Made by a program: the position numbers and the translations under genes | Notes under the pieces: generated by a model | Told to the model about the DNA's origin: nothing | Seen by the model: the letters and a program-made list of their open reading frames with translations, nothing else | The model's database searches: none | NCBI RefSeq assembly: GCF_029626265.1 | Contig: NZ_JARUBN010000001.1 | Location: 6,451,001-6,515,000 of the forward strand | Length of the DNA: 64,000 nt | DNA from: Micromonospora sp. WMMD1102 | Lineage (GTDB): Bacteria; Actinomycetota; Actinomycetes; Mycobacteriales; Micromonosporaceae | Reading direction: 5' to 3' | In this document: positions 1-7,537 of the stretch, piece after piece | How the letters are laid out: every line of letters begins with the position of its first letter | Numbering within the stretch: the stretch's first letter is position 1

Positions 1-1320
1 GGCACCGGGGCCGGGATCGCCGCGCTGCCCGGCTCGGCCCAGGTCTGTTCCTGCAACGCGGTGACCAAGGACCAGCTGGTCGGTGCGATCGCCGAGGGCT
101 GCACCGACGTGCCCGCGCTGAAGGCGTGCACCCGGGCGGGGACGAGCTGCGGGTCCTGCGTACCGATGCTGAAGCAGTTGCTGGCGGTCTCCGGGGTGCA
201 GCTGAGCAAGGCACTCTGCGAGCACTTCGCGCACAGCCGGCAGGAGCTGTTCGAGATCGTCCGGGTGCGCGGCATCCGGACCTTCTCCCGGCTGGTCGCC
301 GAGCACGGCCAGGGCCGGGGCTGCGACATCTGCAAGCCGGCGGTCGCCTCGATCCTCGCCTCGCTCGGCAACGGCTACGTGCTCGACGGCGAGCAGGCGT
401 CGTTGCAGGACACCAACGACCACTTCCTGGCCAACATCCAGCGGGACGGCACCTACTCGGTGGTGCCGCGGATCCCGGGTGGCGAGATCACCCCGGAGAA
501 GCTGATCGTGATCGGCGAGGTGGCCCGGGACTTCAATCTCTACACGAAGATCACCGGCGGGCAGCGGATCGACCTCTTCGGTGCCCGGGTGGAGCAGTTG
601 CCGCAGATCTGGCGCCGGCTGGTCGACGCCGGGTTCGAGTCCGGGCACGCGTACGGCAAGGCACTGCGTACGGTCAAGTCCTGCGTCGGCTCCACCTGGT
701 GCCGGTACGGGGTGCAGGACTCGGTCGGGCTGGCCATCGCCCTGGAGCTGCGCTACCGGGGGCTGCGCGCCCCACACAAGATCAAGTCAGCGGTCTCCGG
801 GTGTGCCCGGGAGTGTGCCGAGGCCCGCAGCAAGGACTTCGGGATCATCGCCACCGAGAACGGCTGGAACCTCTACCTCGGCGGCAACGGCGGCTTTCGC
901 CCCCGGCACGCCGAACTCTTCGGCCAGGACCTGTCGACCGAGGACCTGGTCCGGTACGTCGACCGCTTCCTGATGTTCTACGTCCGCACCGCCGACCGGC
1001 TCCAGCGCACCGCCGCCTGGATCGAGGCGATGGAGGGCGGCCTGGAGCACCTGCGGGCGGTGATCGTCGACGACTCCCTCGGGCTCTGCGCCGAACTGGA
1101 CGCCGCGATGGCCCGGCACGTCGGGGCGTACTCCGACGAGTGGCGGGACACGCTGGAAGACCCGGAGCGGCTGCGCCGGTTCACCTCCTTCGTCAACGCG
1201 CCCGGCGTACCCGACCCGTCGATCACGTTCGAGGTGGAACGGGGACAGCCCGTTCCGGCCCTGGGAGACCGCCGACCGGTGTCGCTCGGCCTCCCGACGA
1301 CCATGGGGGTACCGAGTTGA
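1..1320 (+). CDS. nirB: Nitrite reductase large subunit NirB, C-terminal part (5' end outside window)
   Basis: The reading frame is open from base 1, so only about the last 440 residues of a roughly 850-residue protein are visible. It begins in a BFD-type [2Fe-2S] region (VCSCNAV, then CGSC). A second BFD-like segment with CDIC follows, then the ferredoxin-like half-domain and the siroheme/[4Fe-4S] domain with the ligand pairs SCVGSTWC and SGCAREC. The missing upstream part should hold the FAD/NAD(P)H module. The family reduces nitrite to ammonium in the cytoplasm for assimilation. The stop overlaps the TTG start of nirD by four bases, so the two subunits are translationally coupled. Identity is near certain; only the truncation by the window edge limits it. 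Confidence 0.96.
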   Translation, partial: GTGAGIAALPGSAQVCSCNAVTKDQLVGAIAEGCTDVPALKACTRAGTSCGSCVPMLKQLLAVSGVQLSKALCEHFAHSRQELFEIVRVRGIRTFSRLVAEHGQGRGCDICKPAVASILASLGNGYVLDGEQASLQDTNDHFLANIQRDGTYSVVPRIPGGEITPEKLIVIGEVARDFNLYTKITGGQRIDLFGARVEQLPQIWRRLVDAGFESGHAYGKALRTVKSCVGSTWCRYGVQDSVGLAIALELRYRGLRAPHKIKSAVSGCARECAEARSKDFGIIATENGWNLYLGGNGGFRPRHAELFGQDLSTEDLVRYVDRFLMFYVRTADRLQRTAAWIEAMEGGLEHLRAVIVDDSLGLCAELDAAMARHVGAYSDEWRDTLEDPERLRRFTSFVNAPGVPDPSITFEVERGQPVPALGDRRPVSLGLPTTMGVPS

Positions 1321-1685
1321 CTCTCGACATCACGATCAACGACGACGTGAACTGGACGGCCGTCTGCCCGTACCCCCGGCTGGAGCCGGAGCGCGGGGTG
1401 GCCGCACTTGTCGACGGCGAGCAGGTGGCGGTCTTCCGCACCCACGACGGCACGCTCTACGCGATCGGCCAGCGGGACCCGATCGCCGGCGCCTACGTGA
1501 TGGCCCGGGGCATCGTCGGCAGCCGGGGCGAGATCCCGACGGTCGCCTCCCCGCTGCACAAGCAGGTCTACGACCTGCGCACCGGCGACTGCCTCGACGT
1601 GCCCGGGGTGGCGGTGCCGACCTACCCGGTGCGCTGCCGGGACGGGCTGGTCGAGGTCGCGCCCCGGCCGGCCGGAGACCGCTGA
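1317..1685 (+). CDS. nirD: Nitrite reductase small subunit NirD
   Basis: A 122-residue Rieske-fold protein. The start is TTG at 1317, overlapping the nirB stop as TTGA; no ATG or GTG fits as well, because the conserved N-terminus (NWTAVCPYPRLEPERGV) begins shortly after. As usual for NirD, the Cys/His cluster ligands of true Rieske proteins are absent (the ASPLHKQVYDL segment keeps only one His), so it is expected to be a structural partner of NirB rather than an electron carrier. Its stop overlaps the ATG of the next gene (TGATG), making nirB-nirD-regulator one coupled unit. Confidence 0.94.
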   Translation: MTLDITINDDVNWTAVCPYPRLEPERGVAALVDGEQVAVFRTHDGTLYAIGQRDPIAGAYVMARGIVGSRGEIPTVASPLHKQVYDLRTGDCLDVPGVAVPTYPVRCRDGLVEVAPRPAGDR

Positions 1686-2773
1686 TGGCCGGCGAGCTGT
1701 CCGGCTTCACGGTCGGGGTCACCGCCGACCGGCGCCGCGACGAACTCACCGCCATGCTGGAGCGGCGCGGTGCCCGGGTGGTGCTCGCCCCGGCCCTGCG
1801 GATCGTGCCGCTGGCCGACGACACCGAGCTGCGCGCGGCGACCCGGGCCTGTCTGGACAACCCGCCGGACGTGCTGATGGCGAACACCGGGATCGGGATG
1901 CGCGGCTGGCTGGAGGCGGCCGAGGGCTGGGGGCTGGCCGAACCGCTGCGCACGGTGCTCTCCCGGGCCTACATCGTCAGTCGGGGGCCGAAGGCCCGGG
2001 GCGCGATCCGGGCCGCCGGGCTGCACGACGAGTGGTCGCCGGCCTCGGAGAGCTGTGACGAGGTGATCGAACACCTCCGGCAGCGCGGCGTACGCGGCCA
2101 GTTGATCGCGATGCAGCTGCACGGGGAACGTCAGCCGGAGTGCACCGCCGCGCTGGAGGCGGCCGGGGCGAGCGTGCTGGAGGTGCCGGTCTACCGCTGG
2201 GCGGCGCCGACCGACCCGGCCCCGCTGCACCGGCTGGTCGACCTGATCGCCGGCCGGCTGGTCGACGCGGTCACCTTCACCTCCGCGCCGGCGGTCACCG
2301 CACTGCTCCGGGCCGCCGGCCCGAGCACCGAGGCGGTGCTGGACGCGCTGCGTACGGACGTACTCGCCGCCTGTGTCGGGCCGGTCACCGCCGCGCCGCT
2401 GCGCCGGCACGGCGTACCCGTGGTGGCGCCGAGCCGGGCCCGGCTCGGCGCCCTCGTCCGGACCATCGTGGACGAGCTGCCGCAGCGGGCGATAAGCGTC
2501 AAGGTCGCCGGTCACCTGCTGACCCTGCGCGGGCACGCGGCCATCCTGGACGGTGAGCTGCGTCCACTCGCACCCGCCCCGATGGCGGTGCTCCGCGCCC
2601 TGGCCAGTACGCCCGGCCGGGTGATGTCCCGGGCCGCCCTGCTGCGCACCCTGCCCCGGGGCGCCGACGAGCACGCCGTGGAGATGGCGGTGGCCCGGCT
2701 GCGGGCCGGACTGCGAACCCCCGGGGTGGTGCAGACGGTCGTCAAGCGCGGCTACCGGCTCCCGGTCGACTGA
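1685..2773 (+). CDS. nnaR: HemD-like / winged-helix transcriptional regulator of nitrite assimilation (NnaR family)
   Basis: A 362-residue two-domain protein. Residues about 8-255 resemble uroporphyrinogen-III synthase (HemD fold). Residues about 270-360 form an OmpR/PhoB-type winged helix ending in the wing motif VKRGYRLPVD. This architecture beside nirBD is that of NnaR, a nitrate/nitrite assimilation co-activator described in Streptomyces and mycobacteria. It could instead be a working uroporphyrinogen synthase supplying siroheme, but the DNA-binding domain and coupling to nirD favour regulation. The ATG at 1685 overlaps the nirD stop by one base. The family is clear; the precise role is inferred from context. 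Confidence 0.85.
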   Translation: MAGELSGFTVGVTADRRRDELTAMLERRGARVVLAPALRIVPLADDTELRAATRACLDNPPDVLMANTGIGMRGWLEAAEGWGLAEPLRTVLSRAYIVSRGPKARGAIRAAGLHDEWSPASESCDEVIEHLRQRGVRGQLIAMQLHGERQPECTAALEAAGASVLEVPVYRWAAPTDPAPLHRLVDLIAGRLVDAVTFTSAPAVTALLRAAGPSTEAVLDALRTDVLAACVGPVTAAPLRRHGVPVVAPSRARLGALVRTIVDELPQRAISVKVAGHLLTLRGHAAILDGELRPLAPAPMAVLRALASTPGRVMSRAALLRTLPRGADEHAVEMAVARLRAGLRTPGVVQTVVKRGYRLPVD

Positions 2774-3185
2774 TCACGTTCCGGAACTCCTCACCTGACC
2801 CGGACTGAGCTGGGGCCGGTCCGCATGAAGCTTGGGTATCGGCTCGGTTTGATCCCTTGACTGCCGGACAGCCGGTTGGCAGGGTAAGGCCGCAACGTCC
2901 CGGAAGCGCCCGTAAACTGCCCTCCGGGTCTGTGCACAGGGGACAGGTGGAGGCGCCGCGTCGCCCTGGCAGAAAACATTTCGGATCGCGTCACACCCTG
3001 CTCGCGAACGCGTCAGGAGGACTGCCGGGAACATCGGGCAAGGCATTACGATCATGACGGACACCGGCCATGGCGAGCCGGCCGGCATCATCAGCACCCG
3101 TGGCGCCACCAGCGGGACGCGGCCGATCCTGAACCGGGCGACCGATCCACATCCTCAATGGATTCTCCTCAAAGGACAGGTAGGA
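2774..3185. other. Intergenic region upstream of the binding-protein gene
   Basis: No supported gene lies here. It should contain the 3' end of the nir transcript and the promoter of the binding protein. A TTGACT at 2857-2862 has no convincing -10 at the right spacing. No TPP-riboswitch core (CTGAGA or CCTGAT) is present. The frame of the following gene stays open upstream to an ATG at 3054, but that would put 44 residues in front of a perfect lipoprotein signal, so I do not use it. Confidence 0.5.
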
Positions 3186-4205
3186 ATGACGAGGCGTATA
3201 CGCGTGCTGGCCGCCGCGGCAATGGCCACAGCCATGCTGGTCACCGCCGGCTGCTCCGGTTCGGACGACTCCGACGGCGGTGACGCCGGCAGCAAGAACC
3301 CGGACAAGGTGACATACCTCACCGGATTCGGCACCGGTGGCCACGACGCATTCGCGTGGGTGGCGAAGGACAAGGGCTTCTTCAAGGAGGCGGGGCTCGA
3401 CGTCACCATCCAGCAGGGCGCCCCGGCAACCAACAACCAGGGTCTGCTCTCCGGCAAGGCCCAGTTCACCTACAGCGACGTGACCCAGCTGATGATCCAG
3501 ACCGGCAAGGGCCAGGTCACCGACATGCGGGTGATCGCGGCGGTGCACCAGAGCACCCTGGTCGCGATCTTCGCGCCGCCCGGGTCCGGCGTGACCAAGC
3601 CGAAGGACCTGGAGGGCAAGCGGGTCGGCGTCGCGCAGGGCTCGATCACCAAGACCCTGCTCCCGGCGTACGGCAAGCTGGCCGGCTTCGACGCCAGCAA
3701 GCTCCAGTTCGTCGAGGCCACCCCGCAGACCCTGGTCGGCCTGCTGGTCGGCAAGCGGGTCGACGTGCTGAGCACCTTCGTCATCACCCGCAACACCGTG
3801 GAGACGGTGACCAAGCAGCAGATGACGGTCATGCCGCTCACCGACTACCTGCGGGACCTGCTCGGCACCGGGCTCACCACCACCGCCAAGTACGCCCAGG
3901 AGAACCCGGACATCGTCAAGCGGTTCAAGGACGCGGCGATGAAGGGCCTCAAGTACACGGTGGAGAACCCCGAAGAGGCCGCGAAGATCATGAAGGCCAA
4001 CAACCCGAACGTGAACGAGCAGGGCGCGGCGGCCGAGATCCGGCTGATGACGCCGTACGTCACCTCGGCACCAGGCAGCGTGGTCGGCGCGCTCGACGAG
4101 CAGCGGGCCGCCCGGGCCATCGCGATCCTCCAGGGCGCCGAGCTGATCCCGGCCGGCCTCACCCCGGACAAGGTCATCGACTTCTCCGTCGCGCCGAAGG
4201 CCTGA
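3186..4205 (+). CDS. ABC transporter substrate-binding lipoprotein, NitT/TauT (NMT1/THI5-like) type
   Basis: A 339-residue exported lipoprotein. The start is ATG 3186, behind an AGGACAGGTAGGA ribosome-binding stretch. The signal peptide has RR at residues 3-4, a hydrophobic core and lipobox VTAGC with Cys23, followed by a Ser/Asp/Gly linker. The mature protein has the NMT1/SsuA-like two-lobed fold (KDKGFFKEAGLDVTI, LLSGKAQFTYSD, LEGKRVGVAQG). Family substrates include nitrate, sulfonates and hydroxymethylpyrimidine; the sequence does not decide between them. The neighbouring nir genes suggest a nitrogen compound, while the THI5-like fold and the thi operon 12 kb away allow a pyrimidine. A permease follows after a terminator-like hairpin. 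No ATPase is adjacent. Confidence 0.88.
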   Translation: MTRRIRVLAAAAMATAMLVTAGCSGSDDSDGGDAGSKNPDKVTYLTGFGTGGHDAFAWVAKDKGFFKEAGLDVTIQQGAPATNNQGLLSGKAQFTYSDVTQLMIQTGKGQVTDMRVIAAVHQSTLVAIFAPPGSGVTKPKDLEGKRVGVAQGSITKTLLPAYGKLAGFDASKLQFVEATPQTLVGLLVGKRVDVLSTFVITRNTVETVTKQQMTVMPLTDYLRDLLGTGLTTTAKYAQENPDIVKRFKDAAMKGLKYTVENPEEAAKIMKANNPNVNEQGAAAEIRLMTPYVTSAPGSVVGALDEQRAARAIAILQGAELIPAGLTPDKVIDFSVAPKA

Positions 4206-4223
4206 CCCACGGCGGGACACCTC

Positions 4224-4262
4224 GGGGACGGCGAGTGGACAGCCACTCGCCGTCCCCTTTTC
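4224..4262 (+). terminator. Hairpin terminator/attenuator between binding protein and permease
   Basis: A perfect 15-bp stem (GGGGACGGCGAGTGG at 4224-4238, complement at 4243-4257) with a four-base ACAG loop is followed directly by TTTTC. It has the shape of an intrinsic terminator and lies 18 bases after the binding-protein stop. Partial read-through would give more binding protein than permease, a common ABC-transporter arrangement. Confidence 0.8.
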
Positions 4263-4283
4263 GACGCAGAGAAGGGAAACGCT

Positions 4284-4409
4284 TTGCGCGTCCGCACCCG
4301 TCCGGCCGGCGACGTCCGGGACCTGCCCGACCCGCCCCACCGGCGCACCGGCCCCGCCGACCCCGCCGACCCCGCCGGCCCCGCACATCCGGCCCGGCCG
4401 CACCGATGA
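4284..4409 (+). CDS. Possible 41-codon upstream ORF coupled to the permease
   Basis: A TTG at 4284 lies behind AGAAGGGA with good spacing and opens a 41-codon frame rich in Pro, Arg and Ala. It ends in a TGA that overlaps the permease start (ATGA at 4406-4409). The position, ribosome-binding sequence and overlap suggest a leader peptide coupling translation into the permease gene. The composition (repeated PADPADPAG) gives no homology clue, and chance is a real alternative in GC-rich DNA. Confidence 0.3.
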   Translation: MRVRTRPAGDVRDLPDPPHRRTGPADPADPAGPAHPARPHR

Positions 4410-5179
4410 ACCGGCGAAACCTCTCCACCGGCACCCGGATCGCGCTGCCGGTCGTCGGCACCGTCGTCGCGATCGGCCTGTGGTGGCTGGCGACGATCGT
4501 CTTCGACGTCGAGACCCTCTTCCTGCCCAACCCGCCGGAGGTCGTCGACGCCTTCGAGCGGCAGCCGGCGTACCTCTTCGAGGCGGCCTGGGCGACGCTC
4601 TGGGGCACGCTCGTCGGCTTCGGCATCGCCGCGCTCGGCGGGATGGTGGCGGCACTGCTGCTGACCAGCTCACGCCTGATCGAACAGGCCACCCTGCCGA
4701 TGATCGTCGCGTTCAACGCGGTGCCGAAGGTCTCGCTCGTCCCGCTGCTGATCCTCTGGATCGGCTACGACTCGCGGACCAAGCTGGCCTTGGTCGTACT
4801 CATCGCGTTCTTCCCGATCATGGTGGCCACCATGGCGGGTCTCACCTCGACCCCGGCGGACCTCTACGAGCTGACCCGGTCGCTCTCAGCCTCCCGGCTG
4901 AAGACCTATCTGAAGGTACGCCTGCCGTGGGCGCTGCCCCAGGTCTTCGTCGGGCTGAAGCTCGGCATCACGCTCTCGCTGATCGGCGCGGTGGTGGCCG
5001 AGTTGCAGACCCTGAACAGCGGGCTCGGCGCGATCATCTACAGCACCCAGCAGACCTTCGACACCCCGCTGGCGTTCGCCGCGATCACCCTGACCGGGGT
5101 GATCGGGATCAGCGTCTTCTACGCCGTGGTGCTGGCCGAACGGCTCGTGGTGCCCTGGGCCCGGAAGATCTCCGCCTGA
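4406..5179 (+). CDS. ABC transporter permease, NitT/TauT (SsuC/TauC) type
   Basis: A 257-residue membrane protein with about six hydrophobic segments, the usual size for BPD_transp_1 permeases. The EAA-loop equivalent (YELTRSLSASRLKTYLKVRL, then PWALP), which docks the ATPase, lies near residues 155-180. The LPNPPEVVDAF segment after the first helix is typical of SsuC/TauC/NrtB relatives. ATG 4406 is chosen because it starts just before the first helix and overlaps the preceding small frame. It should work with the lipoprotein at 3186. The ATPase is probably the gene at 12508, since none lies adjacent. The gene ends just before a strong bidirectional hairpin. Confidence 0.88.
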   Translation: MNRRNLSTGTRIALPVVGTVVAIGLWWLATIVFDVETLFLPNPPEVVDAFERQPAYLFEAAWATLWGTLVGFGIAALGGMVAALLLTSSRLIEQATLPMIVAFNAVPKVSLVPLLILWIGYDSRTKLALVVLIAFFPIMVATMAGLTSTPADLYELTRSLSASRLKTYLKVRLPWALPQVFVGLKLGITLSLIGAVVAELQTLNSGLGAIIYSTQQTFDTPLAFAAITLTGVIGISVFYAVVLAERLVVPWARKISA

Positions 5180-5184
5180 CTCAG

Positions 5185-5242
5185 GTGCAAGGAAGGGCCC
5201 CTTCTTATACAAAAAGCGATAAGAAGGGGCCCTTCCTTGCAC
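5185..5242. terminator. Bidirectional terminator, 23-bp perfect inverted repeat
   Basis: Arms at 5185-5207 and 5220-5242 are perfectly complementary over 23 bp (core AAGGAAGGGCCCCTTCTTA) around a 12-base A-rich loop. It sits between the stops of the convergent permease (+) and dehydrogenase (-) genes, so it can end transcription from both sides. Confidence 0.85.
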
Positions 5243-5257
5243 TTCGGGGCGGGCGGA

Positions 5258-5977
5258 TCAGCCCAGCCCGGCACCGCCGTTGAGGTCGAGGTTGACCGCG
5301 TTGACGGACGGGTTCTCCAGCAGGAAGACGGCGGCGTCGGTGACGTCGGCCATCGTGGTCAGCCGGCCGGTCGGGGTACGCCCCCGGTAGGTCTCGTGCA
5401 CCTGCGCCGGCTGCTTCGCCCAGAACGGGCTGTCGGCGACGATCCCCGGGTGCAGGGCGTTGACCCGGACCGGCCGCAGCTCGGAGGCGAGCACGTTCAC
5501 CAGGCCGACCACCCCGGCGTTCACCGTGGAGACCGTCGCCGAGCCGGGGAACGGCCGGTCCTTGGAACCGCCGCCGAAGAGCAGCACCGAACCGGTCGGC
5601 GAGAGCCGCCCCGCCAGGGTGTGCGCCACCTCGGTGTAGCCGACCAGCTTGACCGTGACCAGGCTGACCGCCCGGTCGATCTGGTAGTCCGAGACCTTGT
5701 TGACGTCCCGGACGAAGGCGGAGAGGACCAGGTGTTCGATCTCGCCGATCCCGGCGAGCGCGGCGGCGATGGAGTCGGGCTTGGCGAGGTCGACCGCCAC
5801 CCCCGTCGTCCGGCCGCCGATCTCGGCGGCGACCGCCTCGGTCCGGGCCGTGTCCCGGCCGGTGACGACGACCTCGCGTCCCCGCTTCGCGTAGTACTCG
5901 GCCACGTCCCGGCCGAGGCCGGAGGTACCCCCGATGACGACTACGCAGCCGCCATCGGGGCCATCGTGCTGTGGCAT
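5258..5977 (-). CDS. SDR-family protein with degenerate catalytic motif
   Basis: A 239-residue Rossmann protein of the short-chain dehydrogenase type. The nucleotide-binding motif is GGTSGLG (residues 16-22), and NPSVNAVNLDLNGGAGLG is a typical SDR C-terminal end. The usual catalytic YxxxK is missing: where YxASK is expected the sequence reads TVSTVNAGVVGL, and the Ser strand reads VLLFGGGSK. It keeps NAG and the HPG turn (NALHPG). It may therefore bind NAD(P) without ordinary dehydrogenase activity, or use another mechanism. ATG 5977 has GAGAGGGA as ribosome-binding site. It stands alone between the terminator and the conservon. Confidence 0.85.
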   Translation of the reverse strand: MPQHDGPDGGCVVVIGGTSGLGRDVAEYYAKRGREVVVTGRDTARTEAVAAEIGGRTTGVAVDLAKPDSIAAALAGIGEIEHLVLSAFVRDVNKVSDYQIDRAVSLVTVKLVGYTEVAHTLAGRLSPTGSVLLFGGGSKDRPFPGSATVSTVNAGVVGLVNVLASELRPVRVNALHPGIVADSPFWAKQPAQVHETYRGRTPTGRLTTMADVTDAAVFLLENPSVNAVNLDLNGGAGLG

Positions 5978-6052
5978 GTCCGTCCCTCTCGTTGTGCAGG
6001 ATTGAACCGCGGAGCCTCCCCGGGCCCGGCAAGCCTGCTCAACCGCGGAGGG

Positions 6053-6715
6053 TCAGCCGACCGGGGTGGGCTGCCCCCGGCCGTGTTCCGCGCGCAGCGT
6101 CTCCATCGCGTGCTGTACCACGTTCACCAGTACGTGCTTGACCGACTCGCGCTGCCGGGCGTCGCACATCACCAACGGTACGTGCGGGGAGATGGCGAGC
6201 GCCTCGCGTACCTCCTCCGGCTCGTACTGCGGGGCGTTGTCGAAGCAGTTCAACGCCACCACGTACGGCAGGTGCCGGTTCTCGAAGTAGTCCAGCGGGG
6301 CGAACGCGTCGGTGATCCGCCGGGTGTCGACGAGTACCGCCGCGCCGACCGCCCCCCGGATGATCTCGTCCCACATGAACCAGAACCGGGTCTGTCCGGG
6401 AGTACCGAACAGATAGAGGATCAGGTCCTGGGCCATGGTGATCCGGCCGAAGTCCATGGCGACCGTGGTGGTCTCCTTGCCCGGCACCTTCGACGGGTCG
6501 TCGATGCCCACCCCCGCCGCGGTCATCACCGCCTCGGTGGTCAGCGGGGTGATCTCCGAGACCGCACCCACGAGTGTCGTCTTGCCGACCCCGAAGCCGC
6601 CGGCAATGACGATCTTCGCGGAGGTGATCCCGCCACCGCCGCCGCCACCGCCGCCGCTGCCAGCGCCGCCACCGCCGCGACGCGGCCTGGCCCGGTCATA
6701 GCCTGCGAAGTCCAC
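6053..6715 (-). CDS. cvnD: Conservon GTPase CvnD (small Ras/MglA-like GTP-binding protein)
   Basis: A 220-residue cytoplasmic GTPase. A 16-residue near-pure Gly stretch (residues about 14-29) precedes the G domain. The P-loop GGFGVGKT covers residues 39-46. The switch-II region reads FGTPGQTRFWFMW in place of classical DxxG, and NCFD is the G4 variant; both are usual for conservon GTPases. In the conservon model (Streptomyces Cvn operons) CvnD associates with CvnA, B and C in a membrane complex resembling eukaryotic G-protein assemblies. The start at 6715 overlaps the end of cvnC by 20 bases. The poly-Gly linker is unusually long. Confidence 0.92.
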   Translation of the reverse strand: MDFAGYDRARPRRGGGGAGSGGGGGGGGGITSAKIVIAGGFGVGKTTLVGAVSEITPLTTEAVMTAAGVGIDDPSKVPGKETTTVAMDFGRITMAQDLILYLFGTPGQTRFWFMWDEIIRGAVGAAVLVDTRRITDAFAPLDYFENRHLPYVVALNCFDNAPQYEPEEVREALAISPHVPLVMCDARQRESVKHVLVNVVQHAMETLRAEHGRGQPTPVG

Positions 6716-7064
6716 TTAGCACCCTCTCAAGCAGTTCCATCCGCTCCTCGTACGCCTCAGACGGTGGAGCGGCATTGTGCAGCGTCAGCAGGCTGTCCGC
6801 CACCATGTCGGCGACCAGCACCCGGGCGACACCCAACGGCAGCCGGGTGTACGCGGCGATCTCCGCCAGCGACTGCGCCCGGCCCTCGCAGATCGTGGCG
6901 ATGCGGTGCTTGTCGTGACCGGCGAACCGGGACTCGACGACCGCGGCCGGACTCGCCACGAGCACCGCCTCCAGCGCGATGTCCTGGCGAGGTTCGGTAC
7001 GGCCACGGGTGACCGCGTACGGTCGGACGAGCGCGCCACGCGGGTCATCGCGTCGTCCATCCAT
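6696..7064 (-). CDS. cvnC: Conservon protein CvnC (DUF742)
   Basis: A 122-residue DUF742 protein. LVRPYAVTRGRT near the N-terminus and LAEIAAYTRLPLGVARVLVADM in the middle, which looks like a winged-helix segment, mark the family, as does the C-terminal LLERVLSGLRRL. ATG 7064 is preceded by AGGAGGTGACC, a near-perfect ribosome-binding site. It lies third in the cvnA-B-C-D order, overlapping cvnD. Its biochemical role within the conservon complex is not established; DNA binding has not been shown by anything visible here. Confidence 0.92.
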   Translation of the reverse strand: MDGRRDDPRGALVRPYAVTRGRTEPRQDIALEAVLVASPAAVVESRFAGHDKHRIATICEGRAQSLAEIAAYTRLPLGVARVLVADMVADSLLTLHNAAPPSEAYEERMELLERVLSGLRRL

Positions 7065-7126
7065 ACCGTGGTCACCTCCTCAGGGTCAGGTCGCGGCCGC
7101 ACCGATGCCATCCTTGGTCTGCCGGG

Positions 7127-7537
7127 TCAGGGACGCGAAACGGCCTCGCGCGGCAACGGCACCAGGGCCGCGCCGACCCGTTCGACGAGCAACGCCATCT
7201 CGTAGCCGACCTGGCCCACGTCACAACTGCGGGCGGCCAGCACGGCCATCGACGATCCGTCGCTGATGGACATCAGGAAAAGGTATCCACTGTCCATCTC
7301 GATCACCGTTTGCAGCACCCCACCGGCGCTGAACATCCGGGAGGCGCCGTCGGTCAGGCTGACCACGCCGGAGGTGATCGCCGCGAGCTGGTCGGCCCGG
7401 TCCGGCGGCAGGTCCCGGGAGGAGGCGAGGAGCAGGCCGTCCGCCGAGACCGCGACGACGTGTGCGATGCCGGCGACGCTGTCGGCGAAGTTGCTGAGCA
7501 GCCAACCCATGTCCTGCATCGCTGCTGGCCTGTTCAT
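7127..7537 (-). CDS. cvnB: Conservon protein CvnB (roadblock/LC7 domain)
   Basis: A 136-residue single-domain roadblock/LC7 (MglB-like) protein. Family signatures are WLLSNFADSVAGIAHVVAVS at residues about 12-31, SADGLLLASSR, and GYLFLMSISDGSSMAVLA. Roadblock proteins dimerise and regulate partner GTPases, here CvnD. The ATG at 7537 overlaps the cvnA stop as ATGA and follows AAGGAG. A 62-base gap separates it from cvnC. Confidence 0.93.
   Translation of the reverse strand: MNRPAAMQDMGWLLSNFADSVAGIAHVVAVSADGLLLASSRDLPPDRADQLAAITSGVVSLTDGASRMFSAGGVLQTVIEMDSGYLFLMSISDGSSMAVLAARSCDVGQVGYEMALLVERVGAALVPLPREAVSRP

Noticed and set aside
2857..2886. TTGACT as a -35 for the binding-protein gene
   Set aside because: At 17-18 bases downstream there is only AGGGTA, a poor -10.
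3054..3185. ATG 3054 as start of the binding protein
   Set aside because: It would place 44 residues before a textbook lipoprotein signal; ATG 3186 has its own ribosome-binding site.
2774..3185. TPP riboswitch before the THI5-like binding protein
   Set aside because: Neither conserved core of the aptamer is present, so thiamine control of this transporter is not supported.
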